Shown here in pieces: positions 9,942 through 18,541 of a stretch of DNA of 64,000 bases (positions are counted from its first letter, which is position 1; each line of letters starts with the position of its first letter). The stretch is from assembly GCA_003263775.1 (NCBI GenBank), contig JYJJ01000001.1, positions 1 to 64,000 of the forward strand. The letters are read 5' to 3'. The DNA is from Vibrio maritimus. GTDB lineage: Bacteria > Pseudomonadota > Gammaproteobacteria > Enterobacterales > Vibrionaceae. The notes beneath the pieces were generated by a model. The model was not told the DNA's origin and ran no database searches. It saw only the letters and a list, made by a program, of their open reading frames with translations. Made by a program: the position numbers and the translations under genes.

Positions 9942-11800
9942 ATGATTCTTTCGTTGGTAAAAATTGTCGTAATGCTGACACTCGTGTCGGTCATTTCTAA
10001 AGTTACTTTTCTGGGTTGGTATGAAACCAACTACGCAGACACTTCATTGTTAGAGTTTCTAAAAGCTGTTGCGTGGGGCGTGCGATTCGACCTGACGGTC
10101 TCTATGTTGCTTACAGGTTTAAGCTTACTTTTGCTTACTCCATTTGCCTACTTTAAGCGCTTCTATCAAGGCTTGTTTCACATTTGGCTATTTGCTTGTG
10201 GTGCGTGGATTATTTTTTCGACCATGGGCGATACTATTTACCTCAGCCAAGCAAACCGTCATGTGACCGTTGATTTGCACCTAGGCAAGGGAATGGAGTT
10301 TGAGCTTTTATCAACCGTCGTCACTCAGTTCTCAGGCCTTATTGTTGCCGCGGTAGCCATGTTAGTGGTTTTTACTGCTTTGCTACGGAAATTTCCTCAA
10401 AAGATCATTTTTAGCCGACGTTGGTACCAATCTGCATCAATTGCATTGGTATTTGTTTTTGCTGTCGTGACAGCCGTGCGCGGTGGATACAGCGATAAGC
10501 CACAAACCCAATGTACGCCTATAAAATTGGTGATGTTAACCAAGCTCGTATTGCTTGGAACGCGCCCTATGCGATTACTTACTACTCGCTAATCGGTGAA
10601 GATAAGTCTGGTCACCGTTGGACGCCAGAGCAAAACTCGCAACAAATGGCGGATCTCAGAGCGAAAATAAACCCTGAGCCGAAAACTAAGCTCAATGAGC
10701 TCAAGCAATATGACGTAGTGTTAGTACTGCTGGAAAGTTGGACCGCCTACGACATGCAAAGCTATGGCTCTGATGTCAATGCAACACCGCACTTTGATAA
10801 GTTGCGTGAACAGTCTTTATCGACTGAAGCGTTTTATTCCAATGGTTTTCGAACCGTGGAAGGTGTATTTGCTACCATGTGTTCGCAGCCTAATCCGGTA
10901 GGAGGCAGCGTTGCCGGCACTCGTCTAGAGGGGATGCCATATAGCTGTTTGCCACAACTGCTCAAAGAACGAGGTTGGGAAACATCTTTTGTTCAAGGCA
11001 GTGGTCAGGGCATGGTGGGTGCATTTGCTCAGTCCCTAGGATTTAAAGATTCTTACGGTAAGTTTGACTATCCAGAAAAAGGGCAAGATCAAAATTACTG
11101 GGGCTATATGGATGACGGTATTTACGATTTTGCGTTGGATAAACTGGCAAGTGCCGGTGATGCGCCGCAATTTGTAGCGATTAACACCGGCACCACACAC
11201 GATAGCTATCTACCTAACGAGTCTGACTATGTGTTTGGTGATGAAACAGTGGATCAAACACGCCGCAGCGTACTGCACCACTCAGATCGAGCGTTAGGCC
11301 GTTTTGTTGAACGTTTGAAATCACAAACCGAGCGACCAACTCTCCTAGTGCTGGTAGCTGACCATACTATGGTGGGGGCGAAAAACGATCTTAGACACGT
11401 CTCCATTCCGTTTTTGATCCACGGTATTAATATGGAGATTCCGACAGGCACCTTACCTTTCTCTGCATCACACAAAGATGTCGCACCCACGGTAATTGAC
11501 CTCTTAGGAGGGCAAGTAGGTTGGTTCTCTGGACAAAGCCTATTAGCGAAAAACTACCAAGAGGGTGCGGATTTTACCGTGAACAACCAGTTCTACTGGC
11601 TAGCCAATGACAAAATGATTCAAATTAACGCAGAAAGCGGGCAAAAGCAGGCGTGTTATCGCGTAGGTCGCGATACGGTGAGTTTAGAATCCATAGATTG
11701 CGGTGAATCGGAACATACTCGAGCCATGTATGAAAACGGCCTTAATTACCTACTCTATAGTCAGCAGCACTTGTTTGATGGCAGTACTGCGCGCTACTAA
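9942..11800 (+). CDS. LTA-synthase-like membrane phosphotransferase, sulfatase fold (one-base break)
   Basis: A polytopic inner-membrane protein with a large periplasmic alkaline-phosphatase/sulfatase-fold domain, of the LtaS/MdoB-like family. Such enzymes move phosphoglycerol or phosphoethanolamine from lipids to periplasmic acceptors. The N-terminal 190 or so residues contain about five hydrophobic segments. The catalytic domain includes VVLVLLESWTAYDMQ (metal site), EGVFATMCSQ (candidate nucleophile Thr) and VLVADHTM. The frame breaks at 10507-10509. One more C in that run gives PQTPMYAYKIGD and a total of 619 residues. The acceptor substrate cannot be inferred. A convergent terminator follows at 11821. 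Confidence 0.85.
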
Positions 11801-11820
11801 AGTTTGGTTGCAATAGATAT

Positions 11821-11850
11821 AAAAGAAGCTGGTGGATACCAGCTTCTTTT
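11821..11850. terminator. Bidirectional terminator between the LtaS-like gene and glsB
   Basis: A long stem (AAAAGAAGCTGG with CCAGCTTCTTTT) has A and T runs on both sides. It therefore works in both directions between two convergent genes. Confidence 0.85.
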
Positions 11851-11872
11851 GTTTTAAATCTTGAAAACGCTA

Positions 11873-12791
11873 TCAGAAAATTGAGCGACCGATTCGCTCA
11901 GAAAGCATTTCTAATGCGCGGGTGCCAGCAAGTGAGTTACCAGACTTATCAAGCTCAGGTGACCATACTGCAATAGTCATCTCCCCTGGAACAATCGCGA
12001 TGATCCCACCACCCACACCTGACTTACCCGGCATGCAACTCGATACGCGAACTCGCCAGCACCATCATACAGCCCACAAGTCGCCAGCAGTGCATTAAGC
12101 TGCTTGGTTTGTGTTGGTGTGATGATCTGCTTTTTGGTGTTGACCGACTGACCTTGGTTGGCAAGGTAGCTAAAGGTCTTAGCAAGGTCGACACAGCTCA
12201 TTTTCAGCGCGCAAGCGTGAAAGTAGTTATTCAACACAGGGATAACATCGTTATTGAAGTTACCAAATGAGCGCATCAGATAGGCAATTGCAGCATTACG
12301 GTCGCTGTGCATCATCTCAGATGCAGCCACAATCTTGTCGTAGACAATATGGCTATCACCAGATAAAACACGCACAAACTCCAGCAGACGCTGTCTAGGC
12401 GCTGAAAGGCGACTCTGTAGCAAATCAGCCACCACAATAGCACCAGCATTGATGAATGGATTACGAGGAATACCTTGCTCCATTTCAAGCTGGATTAGCG
12501 AGTTAAAAGCCTGCCTGATGGCTCTTTGCCAACGCGTTGCCAGATCTCCTCTGGCTTATACAGCATCATAGCAAGCGTTAAGCTCAGCGCTTTAGAAATC
12601 GATTGAATTGAGAAGCTTTCTTCCGCATCACCTGCGGTAATCACTTCACCTTCATTGGTGTATACAGCAATACCCAATTTGTTATTGGGCACATTGGCAA
12701 GCGCAGGGATGTAGTCGGCGACTTTACCTTGCCCAATGAGCGGTTTTACTTCGCTTAGGATGGTAGAAAGGATCTGTTTTGTTGGTTTCAT
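11873..12791 (-). CDS. glsB: Glutaminase (two one-base breaks)
   Basis: A serine-dependent beta-lactamase-fold glutaminase that hydrolyses glutamine to glutamate and ammonia in the cytoplasm. The N-terminal part has [18 protein letters not shown] and [15 protein letters not shown], which carries the SxxK catalytic pair. The middle part has [15 protein letters not shown]. Two frame breaks occur, at 12513 and 12036. Adding one base at each gives [15 protein letters not shown] and [15 protein letters not shown], and the frame then runs to the TGA at 11873-11875. Total is 306 residues, matching GlsB. The ATG at 12791 has a GGGAGA site. It is downstream of trmB, separated by a terminator. Confidence 0.9.
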
Positions 12792-12816
12792 GGTTATTGT
12801 TCTCCCAACATTAGCG

Positions 12817-12846
12817 CTAAAAAAAGCCAACGTTGGGTTGGCTTTT
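12817..12846 (-). terminator. Terminator downstream of trmB
   Basis: GCCAAC and GTTGGC form a short stem, followed on the minus strand by a run of T. It ends the trmB transcript just before the glsB start region, so glsB may have its own promoter or rely on readthrough. Confidence 0.7.
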
Positions 12847-12870
12847 CATTAATAAAATTTCTCGTTTTGC

Positions 12871-13590
12871 TTACGCAGTACGACGGTACTTGATATCCCA
12901 AACACCGTGACCTAGACGGTGACCACGAGCTTCAAATTTCGTCAGTGGACGCTCTTCTGGGCGCGGTACGAAATCACCGTCGGTAGCTATGTTTTCAAAG
13001 CCAGGTGCTTCGTTCATCACCTCTACCATGTGCTCCGCGTAGTTTTCCCAGTCAGTTGCCATGTGGAAAATACCAGATTCAGGGATAAGTTTAGTTCTTA
13101 CCATTTCTGCAAAATCTAGCTGAACAATACGGCGCTTATGGTGACGCTTTTTGTGCCATGGGTCTGGGAAGAACAGTTGCATTGTGCTTAGGCTGTTCTC
13201 TGGAATCATGTTAGCAAACACTTCAACTGCGTCGTGGCACATTACACGTAGGTTGGTGACACCAGCATCGCGCGCTGAAGACAGGCAGGCGCCAACACCC
13301 GGGCTGTGTACTTCAATACCGATAAAATTCTTTTCTGGTGCGTTCTTTGCCATTTCGACTAAAGACGCGCCCATGCCGAAACCAACTTCAAGTACAACAG
13401 GGTTTTTATTGCCAAATACCTGCTCCCAATCGAGTAGTGACTCTTGGTAATCAATACCCATTGTAGGCCAGCACTCTTCCATTGCCGATTCTTGGCCTTT
13501 GGTTAGGCGTCCTTCACGACGAACAAAACTGCGAACTTTGCGAATCAGTTTGCCATCTTCAGTGTATTCGTTAGTAGTCACTTCACTCAT
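12871..13590 (-). CDS. trmB: tRNA (guanine46-N7)-methyltransferase TrmB
   Basis: TrmB uses S-adenosylmethionine to methylate G46 in the variable loop of tRNAs. SAM-binding motif I reads [15 protein letters not shown], followed by [10 protein letters not shown]. The substrate motif [14 protein letters not shown] is intact and [16 protein letters not shown] closes the protein. I choose the ATG at 13590 (MSEVTTNEY, 239 residues), which matches where vibrio homologues start and has an AGG upstream. An in-frame ATG at 13611 has no ribosome-binding site. The gene is divergent from mutY. Confidence 0.95.
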   Translation of the reverse strand: MSEVTTNEYTEDGKLIRKVRSFVRREGRLTKGQESAMEECWPTMGIDYQESLLDWEQVFGNKNPVVLEVGFGMGASLVEMAKNAPEKNFIGIEVHSPGVGACLSSARDAGVTNLRVMCHDAVEVFANMIPENSLSTMQLFFPDPWHKKRHHKRRIVQLDFAEMVRTKLIPESGIFHMATDWENYAEHMVEVMNEAPGFENIATDGDFVPRPEERPLTKFEARGHRLGHGVWDIKYRRTA

Positions 13591-13743
13591 TGGTTTAGCC
13601 TGTTCATTCAATAATCAGAGCGGGAATTATCCAAAGAATTTGCCATCAAGCAAGCATTATTGGATCAGAAATTCACGCGGTTTTACTTCTGTTACTAAGT
13701 GTGGTGCAATTTCCGGCAAATTATAAGAGAGAAGAGAAACATT

Positions 13744-14790
13744 GTGACGCTTTTTGCACGCTCAATATTAGACTGGTACGACAAATTTGGTCGTAAACAG
13801 TTGCCGTGGCAACAAGACAAAACCGCTTATAAAGTGTGGCTGTCTGAGATCATGTTGCAGCAAACCCAAGTCGCGACGGTCATCCCATACTACGAGCGCT
13901 TTCTAGAACATTTCCCAACAGTCGAATCATTAGCTAATGCGCCACAAGATGAGGTATTGCACCTTTGGACTGGGCTTGGCTATTACGCGAGAGCGCGCAA
14001 CCTACATAAAGCCGCCAAAGTGGTTGTAGAGCAACATGGTGGCGAGTTTCCGTTAACCTTAGAAGAGATGAATGCGCTGCCTGGTGTTGGCCGCTCAACC
14101 GCCGCCGCAGTGCTTTCTTCGGTTCATAAACTTCCACATGCGATTTTAGATGGGAACGTAAAGCGAACGCTGGCTCGCAGTTTTGCCATAGACGGTTGGC
14201 CTGGTCAGAAGAAGGTAGAAAATCAATTATGGGAAATTGCTGAGCAGCATACGCCAGATGTCGATACCGATAAGTACAACCAAGCTATGATGGATATGGG
14301 CGCCATGGTGTGTACGCGCAGTAAGCCGAAATGCACGCTATGCCCAATCGAGTCACTTTGTGTAGCGAATAAGCAGGGTAACCCGCTTGATTATCCAGGT
14401 AAAAAGCCTAAAAAACAGAAGCCAGAGAAGGAAACTTGGTTTGTGATTGTTAAGTATAACCAAGAGCTTTGGCTTGCTCAGCGTCCGCAAACGGGTATTT
14501 GGGGCGGGCTATTTTGTTTTCCAGAAAGCCCGACAGCGGATATTGAGCCGGTACTTGAAGGGTTAGGTATTCGTGAAGCAATGGTAGCCTCTAAAGACGT
14601 TGAGATAGCGTTTAGGCATACCTTTAGTCATTACCACCTTGATATCACCCCAATCGTCGTGACGCTGAACCAGCTTCCGACAATGATGATGGAACCGACT
14701 AAAGGTCTTTGGTATAACATTACCCAACCAGAAAAAGTGGGGCTAGCTGCGCCAGTAAAGCAGCTTATAGACACCTTACAACGATATTAA
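13744..14790 (+). CDS. mutY: Adenine DNA glycosylase MutY
   Basis: MutY removes adenine mispaired with 8-oxoguanine. The N-terminal domain has the helix-hairpin-helix region [12 protein letters not shown], and the catalytic aspartate lies in ILDGNVKR. The iron-sulfur cysteines are spaced as in the family ([17 protein letters not shown]). The C-terminal NUDIX-like domain, which reads 8-oxoG, includes [14 protein letters not shown] and FSHYHLDI. The GTG at 13744 follows a purine-rich AGAGAAGAG and matches homologue starts, giving 348 residues. yggX follows after 14 bases and mltC after that, a conserved mutY-yggX-mltC order. Confidence 0.96.
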   Translation: MTLFARSILDWYDKFGRKQLPWQQDKTAYKVWLSEIMLQQTQVATVIPYYERFLEHFPTVESLANAPQDEVLHLWTGLGYYARARNLHKAAKVVVEQHGGEFPLTLEEMNALPGVGRSTAAAVLSSVHKLPHAILDGNVKRTLARSFAIDGWPGQKKVENQLWEIAEQHTPDVDTDKYNQAMMDMGAMVCTRSKPKCTLCPIESLCVANKQGNPLDYPGKKPKKQKPEKETWFVIVKYNQELWLAQRPQTGIWGGLFCFPESPTADIEPVLEGLGIREAMVASKDVEIAFRHTFSHYHLDITPIVVTLNQLPTMMMEPTKGLWYNITQPEKVGLAAPVKQLIDTLQRY

Positions 14791-14804
14791 TTGAGGATAA
14801 CATT

Positions 14805-15077
14805 ATGAGCCGTATGGTTTTTTGTGCTCGTCTACAGAAAGATGCTGAAGGCCTAGACTTTCAACTGTACCCAGGTGAACTGGGTAAGCGTATCTTCGAT
14901 AACATTTCTAAACAGGCGTGGGCTGAGTGGCAATCCAAGCAGACGATGCTGATCAATGAAAAGAAGCTGAATATGATGGATCCTGAACATCGTAAGCTGC
15001 TTGAAGCTGAGATGGTAAGCTTTCTATTTGAAGGCAAAGATGTCGTTATCGACGGCTATACACCGCCATCTGAGTAA
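14805..15077 (+). CDS. yggX: Probable Fe(2+)-trafficking protein YggX
   Basis: A 90-residue protein linked to iron handling and protection of iron-sulfur clusters from oxidation. [31 protein letters not shown] and the C-terminal FLFEGKDV are all diagnostic. Its position directly after mutY, itself an iron-sulfur enzyme, is conserved. Confidence 0.96.
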   Translation: MSRMVFCARLQKDAEGLDFQLYPGELGKRIFDNISKQAWAEWQSKQTMLINEKKLNMMDPEHRKLLEAEMVSFLFEGKDVVIDGYTPPSE

Positions 15078-15098
15078 TTGACAAAGGAATGAAGCAAG

Positions 15099-15122
15099 CA
15101 CCACCTTACAGGTGGTGTTTTT
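15099..15122 (+). terminator. Terminator-like hairpin between yggX and mltC
   Basis: CACCACC and GGTGGTG pair around TTACA, followed by five T. The T run ends two bases before the mltC ATG at 15125, and the 3' arm includes the only AGGTGG-like ribosome-binding sequence for mltC. Confidence 0.65.
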
Positions 15123-15124
15123 AA

Positions 15125-16270
15125 ATGGTATCTATGAAGAAGCTAATCTATTTTTTAACGCCGTTACTTTTGCTTGGTTGTAGTCGTGAGTTCATCGAAA
15201 AAATCTACGATGTGAACTACGAACCAACCAACCGTTTTGCTAAGAACTTGGCACAGTTGCCGGGTCAGTATGTCAAAGATGTTGCCGCGCTCGACGCTCT
15301 TATCAACAGCTTTAATGGCAATATCGAGAAGCGATGGGGTAGCCGCGAAGTTAAAGTCGCGGGTAAAAGTAACTACGTTAAATACATAGATAACTATTTG
15401 AGCCGCGCTGAGGTTAACTTTAGCAAGGGTTTGATCACCATAGAGACCGTTTCCCCAACGGAACCTGAAAAACACCTTAAAACGGCTATTGTGACCACGC
15501 TGCTTACGCCAGACGATCCGTCTAGCGTTGATTTGTTCTCATCGAAGGGCATTACCCTAGAAGGTCAGCCGTTTTTGTACAATCAGGTCGTGGATCAAGA
15601 GAAAAAGCCCATTCAATGGACTTGGCGCGCGAATCGTTTTGCGGACTACCTGATAGCCAACAAGCTTAAAACCAAGAATGTAGACTACAAGAAGGCGTAT
15701 TACGTTGAGATCCCTATGGTGGCGGATCACTTCAAGCAGCGAAGTTATCAGTATTCGGATATCGTACGGCGTGCCTCTCAGCGCTACGACATTCCAGAAG
15801 ATTTAATTTACGCCATCATCAAGACTGAGAGTAGTTTTAACCCGTATGCAGTGAGCTGGGCTAATGCCTACGGTTTGATGCAGGTAGTGCCGAAGACTGC
15901 AGGGCGAGATGTATTTAAGCTTGTGAAGAATAAGCCAGGGCAGCCAACACCAGAGTATCTGTTCAATCCAGAGCAGAACATTGATACAGGCACAGCGTAC
16001 TTCTACATCTTGAAAAATCGTTACCTTCGCGATGTGCGTCATCCGCTTTCACTAGAGTACAGCATGATCTCGGCATACAACGGTGGTACTGGCGGCGTAC
16101 TAAACACCTTTCACCGAACAGATAGAAAGCGAGCGATGAACGATCTTAATTCACTGCAGCCGAATCAGGTTTATTGGGCACTGACGAAGAAACACCCAAA
16201 TGCAGAAGCTCGTCGCTATTTGGAGAAAGTAACTAAATTCAAAAAAGATTTTAATGCTGGAAAAGGCTAA
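15125..16270 (+). CDS. mltC: Membrane-bound lytic murein transglycosylase C
   Basis: MltC is an outer-membrane lipoprotein that cleaves peptidoglycan between MurNAc and GlcNAc, forming 1,6-anhydro ends. The N-terminus is a lipoprotein signal with lipobox LLLGC. A DUF3393-type region follows, then the SLT catalytic domain from about residue 220. That domain has AIIKTESSFNPYAVS with the catalytic Glu, AYGLMQVVPKTAG, and SAYNGGTGGV near the end. The start may be 15125 or the in-frame ATG at 15134 (MKKLIYF). The first has the better spacing to AGGTGG. It is the last gene before tRNA array 2. Confidence 0.94.
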   Translation: MVSMKKLIYFLTPLLLLGCSREFIEKIYDVNYEPTNRFAKNLAQLPGQYVKDVAALDALINSFNGNIEKRWGSREVKVAGKSNYVKYIDNYLSRAEVNFSKGLITIETVSPTEPEKHLKTAIVTTLLTPDDPSSVDLFSSKGITLEGQPFLYNQVVDQEKKPIQWTWRANRFADYLIANKLKTKNVDYKKAYYVEIPMVADHFKQRSYQYSDIVRRASQRYDIPEDLIYAIIKTESSFNPYAVSWANAYGLMQVVPKTAGRDVFKLVKNKPGQPTPEYLFNPEQNIDTGTAYFYILKNRYLRDVRHPLSLEYSMISAYNGGTGGVLNTFHRTDRKRAMNDLNSLQPNQVYWALTKKHPNAEARRYLEKVTKFKKDFNAGKG

Positions 16271-16355
16271 TTTTGCCAAATTTGTCTAAAACAAATACGA
16301 TTCGCTGAAAAATGCAGCGCTTGAACGCTTTTTTAAAGTTTTTTTCAAAAAAGCG

Positions 16356-16384
16356 TTGACGGGAGGACCGAAAATCCGTTTAAT
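16356..16384 (+). promoter_or_regulatory. Promoter of tRNA array 2
   Basis: TTGACG (16356-16361) and TTTAAT (16379-16384) are 17 bases apart. A GC-rich discriminator follows before the first tRNA at 16396. Such discriminators are typical of promoters under stringent control. The box and spacing match those of array 1. Confidence 0.78.
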
Positions 16385-16395
16385 AGCGCCCCGTT

Positions 16396-16471
16396 GCCCG
16401 GATAGCTCAGTCGGTAGAGCAGAGGATTGAAAATCCTCGTGTCGGTGGTTCGATTCCGCCTCCGGGCACCA
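16396..16471 (+). tRNA. tRNA-Phe (GAA)
   Basis: Identical to the tRNA-Phe at 2367-2442, with GAA anticodon and encoded CCA. The downstream spacer also begins with the same bases as in array 1. Confidence 0.97.
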
Positions 16472-16527
16472 CAATTTAGATTGTTGGTGTTGTTAACAGA
16501 AACACGAGCAATAACAAATAAAGTGTC

Positions 16528-16603
<76 letters not shown>

Positions 16604-16610
16604 TTTATTT

Positions 16611-16686
16611 GCCTCGATAGCTCAGTTGGTAGAGCAGCGGATTGAAAATCCGCGTGTCGGTGGTTCGACTCCGCCTCGAGGCACCA
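16611..16686 (+). tRNA. Second, divergent tRNA-Phe (GAA)
   Basis: The 76 bases include an encoded CCA. Acceptor strands GCCTCGA/TCGAGGC and anticodon stem GCGGA/TCCGC differ from the other tRNA-Phe. The loop TTGAAAA still gives GAA, and the variable region and T arm are nearly the same. It is a paralogue with compensated stem changes. Confidence 0.92.
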
Positions 16687-16738
16687 TTATTTGGTGTTAA
16701 GCTGATAATGGTCTTACGACCTAGCTTGCACAAATAAT

Positions 16739-16814
16739 TCCCCCTTAGTTCAGTTGGTAGAACGGCGGACTGTTAATCCGTATGTCGCAGGTTCGAGTCC
16801 CGCAGGGGGAGCCA
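16739..16814 (+). tRNA. tRNA-Asn (GTT)
   Basis: Identical to the tRNA-Asn genes of array 1. Last gene of array 2, followed by a terminator. Confidence 0.96.
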
Positions 16815-16827
16815 CTTTAAGAAAAAA

Positions 16828-16853
16828 GCCGTATCGAAAGATACGGCTTTTTT
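16828..16853 (+). terminator. Terminator of tRNA array 2
   Basis: GCCGTATC and GATACGGC pair around GAAA, followed by six T. It differs from the array 1 terminator by a C-G to T-A pair change on both sides of the stem. Confidence 0.9.
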
Positions 16854-16882
16854 CGTTTCTATGGTTCCTGATTTCAAAGTCA

Positions 16883-16910
16883 TAAAAAAGCCCCGCAAGT
16901 TATGCGAGGC
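16883..16910 (-). terminator. Terminator of the CPA1 antiporter gene
   Basis: On the minus strand GCCTCGCA and TGCGGGGC pair (one wobble) and are followed by six T. It lies about 20 bases past the stop codon of the antiporter gene. Confidence 0.8.
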
Positions 16911-16930
16911 TATTTTGAGTCGACTTGTTG

Positions 16931-18255
16931 CTAATCTTGCTGAACTTTTATCTCGCCCTCAGGCTGCGTTTCTTTCTGCATCTCTTTCTCAGCTAATTTT
17001 GCCTTCTCAATCATAGGTGTGATGGTTGAGCCTTGAATCAGGATAGAGAACACCACGACCGAGTAGGTCATGACCATGATGATCTCTTTCACGTCGATAA
17101 GCTTGTCTTCGATCACCCAGATACCGGATGGGATAGATAGCGCCATCGCAATTGCGAGACCACCGCGTAAGCCACCCCACGTTAAAATGCGCACCGACCA
17201 AGGGTTATAGCGGCGGTAGCGCTTAAAGCCTACGTAGCCAGCGCTACACTCAAATAACGCGCACAAAGCACCAGTGGTACCGAGACGGCCATCATAATCC
17301 AGTCTTCTTGGTGGAATTGAAACAGCAGCATCGACATACCGATAAGCAAAAACAGCACGCCATTCAAGAACTCATCGACTAACTCCCAGAAATGGTCGAG
17401 GTGCTCTTCAGACTGTTTTGAAAAGCCAATGTAACGTGTCCAGTTACCAATCATAATGCCTGATACCACCATAGAGAGTGGCCCTGAGACATGCAGGAAT
17501 TCAGCAAAGGCGTAGCCTGCGGTTGGGATACCGATAGTCAGTAGCAGTTCCATTGAATGATCGTCAGTGGAGCTGATGAGGTAATGGAATACTAAGCCGA
17601 GTACAAAACCATAAACAATGCCGCCAATGGCCTCTTGAAGGAACAGAGCTGTTACGCTGCCAAGTGTGGGTGCTTCACTGCCAAACGCAATAGTAAACAG
17701 GGTGACAAAGATAACCAGACCAAAACCGTCGTTGAATAGCGACTCTCCCTCGACTTGAGTTGAAACTCGTTGAGGAGCGTTAAGTTTTTTAACAATAGCG
17801 AGAACGGCGATGGGGTCGGTAGGGGAGATCAGTGCGCCAAACAGTAAGCAGTAGATAAGATCAAACTGAATGCCAATCAGTAGACAGAAACCATACAGCA
17901 CAAAGCCAATAAAGAAGGTGGAAAATAGCGTCGCACCTAGGGCGAGAACGGTGATCTCCCATTTTTGATCTTTAAGGTGCGGCAGTTTGATACCTAAACC
18001 GCCGGCAAACAATAGAAAGCCAAGGATCCCTTGAAGTAGGAAATCTTCAAAATCGATATCAGCAACGGTCTCGGTCGCCAGTTCAGTTAAGTGGAACCAA
18101 TCGTTTTGACCGGCAACTAAGATGAGTAGCGATAGCATCATAGCACCGGCAGTAATCGCGATGGTGGTTTGCATTTTACCTATCTTGCTGTTTATTAGGG
18201 CTATTAACATAGCTGCTGCGGACAGAAAGCATAAAGTCTGATAGACGGACATCAC
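16931..18255 (-). CDS. CPA1 family cation:proton antiporter, NhaP-like (one-base break)
   Basis: An inner-membrane Na+(K+)/H+ antiporter of the CPA1 family, about 441 residues with some 12 hydrophobic segments. The ion-binding motif GALISPTDPIAVLAIV and GESLFNDGFGLVIF are diagnostic, and LTWGGLRGGLAIAMALSIP appears in the C-terminal part. The frame breaks near 17238 within ARYLSVAL...YVGFKRYRR. One added base there (most simply a third G in GGC on the minus strand) restores it. A charged cytoplasmic tail rich in Lys and Glu closes the protein. Whether it prefers sodium or potassium cannot be judged. I read the break as a sequence error. Confidence 0.88.
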
Positions 18256-18468
18256 TTCACCTAAGTGTGTAAAAAAATGTTAATGGGATTTTGTTCTTCT
18301 CCCTCGCGAATATCAATCACTATTTGTGAAATCATTCGTCAATTTTATAGTTTAGAGCGACTCGGGCGATGTCGTTGTTTTTTGTTCGATCAGTGGACTT
18401 ACTAGGCCATGAACAACTTGTTTCTGTTTCAAGAGTCCGATAGTTTGAGAGGATAACAAGTCAGTAAA

Positions 18469-18500
18469 GATTTTTTAGACGTCTAGATTTCTAAAAAATC
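18469..18500 (+). promoter_or_regulatory. MetJ-type operator overlapping the metH promoter
   Basis: A perfect met box (AGACGTCT, 18477-18484) is followed directly by AGATTTCT. Flanking octamers GATTTTTT and AAAAAATC make an extended inverted repeat with 11-bp arms (18469-18479 and 18490-18500). A TATGAT -10 box at 18501-18506 adjoins it. MetJ with S-adenosylmethionine binding here would block RNA polymerase. Confidence 0.75.
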
Positions 18501-18541
18501 TATGATACGATGACAGCATTAGCAAGGAATGAGGCAGTATC

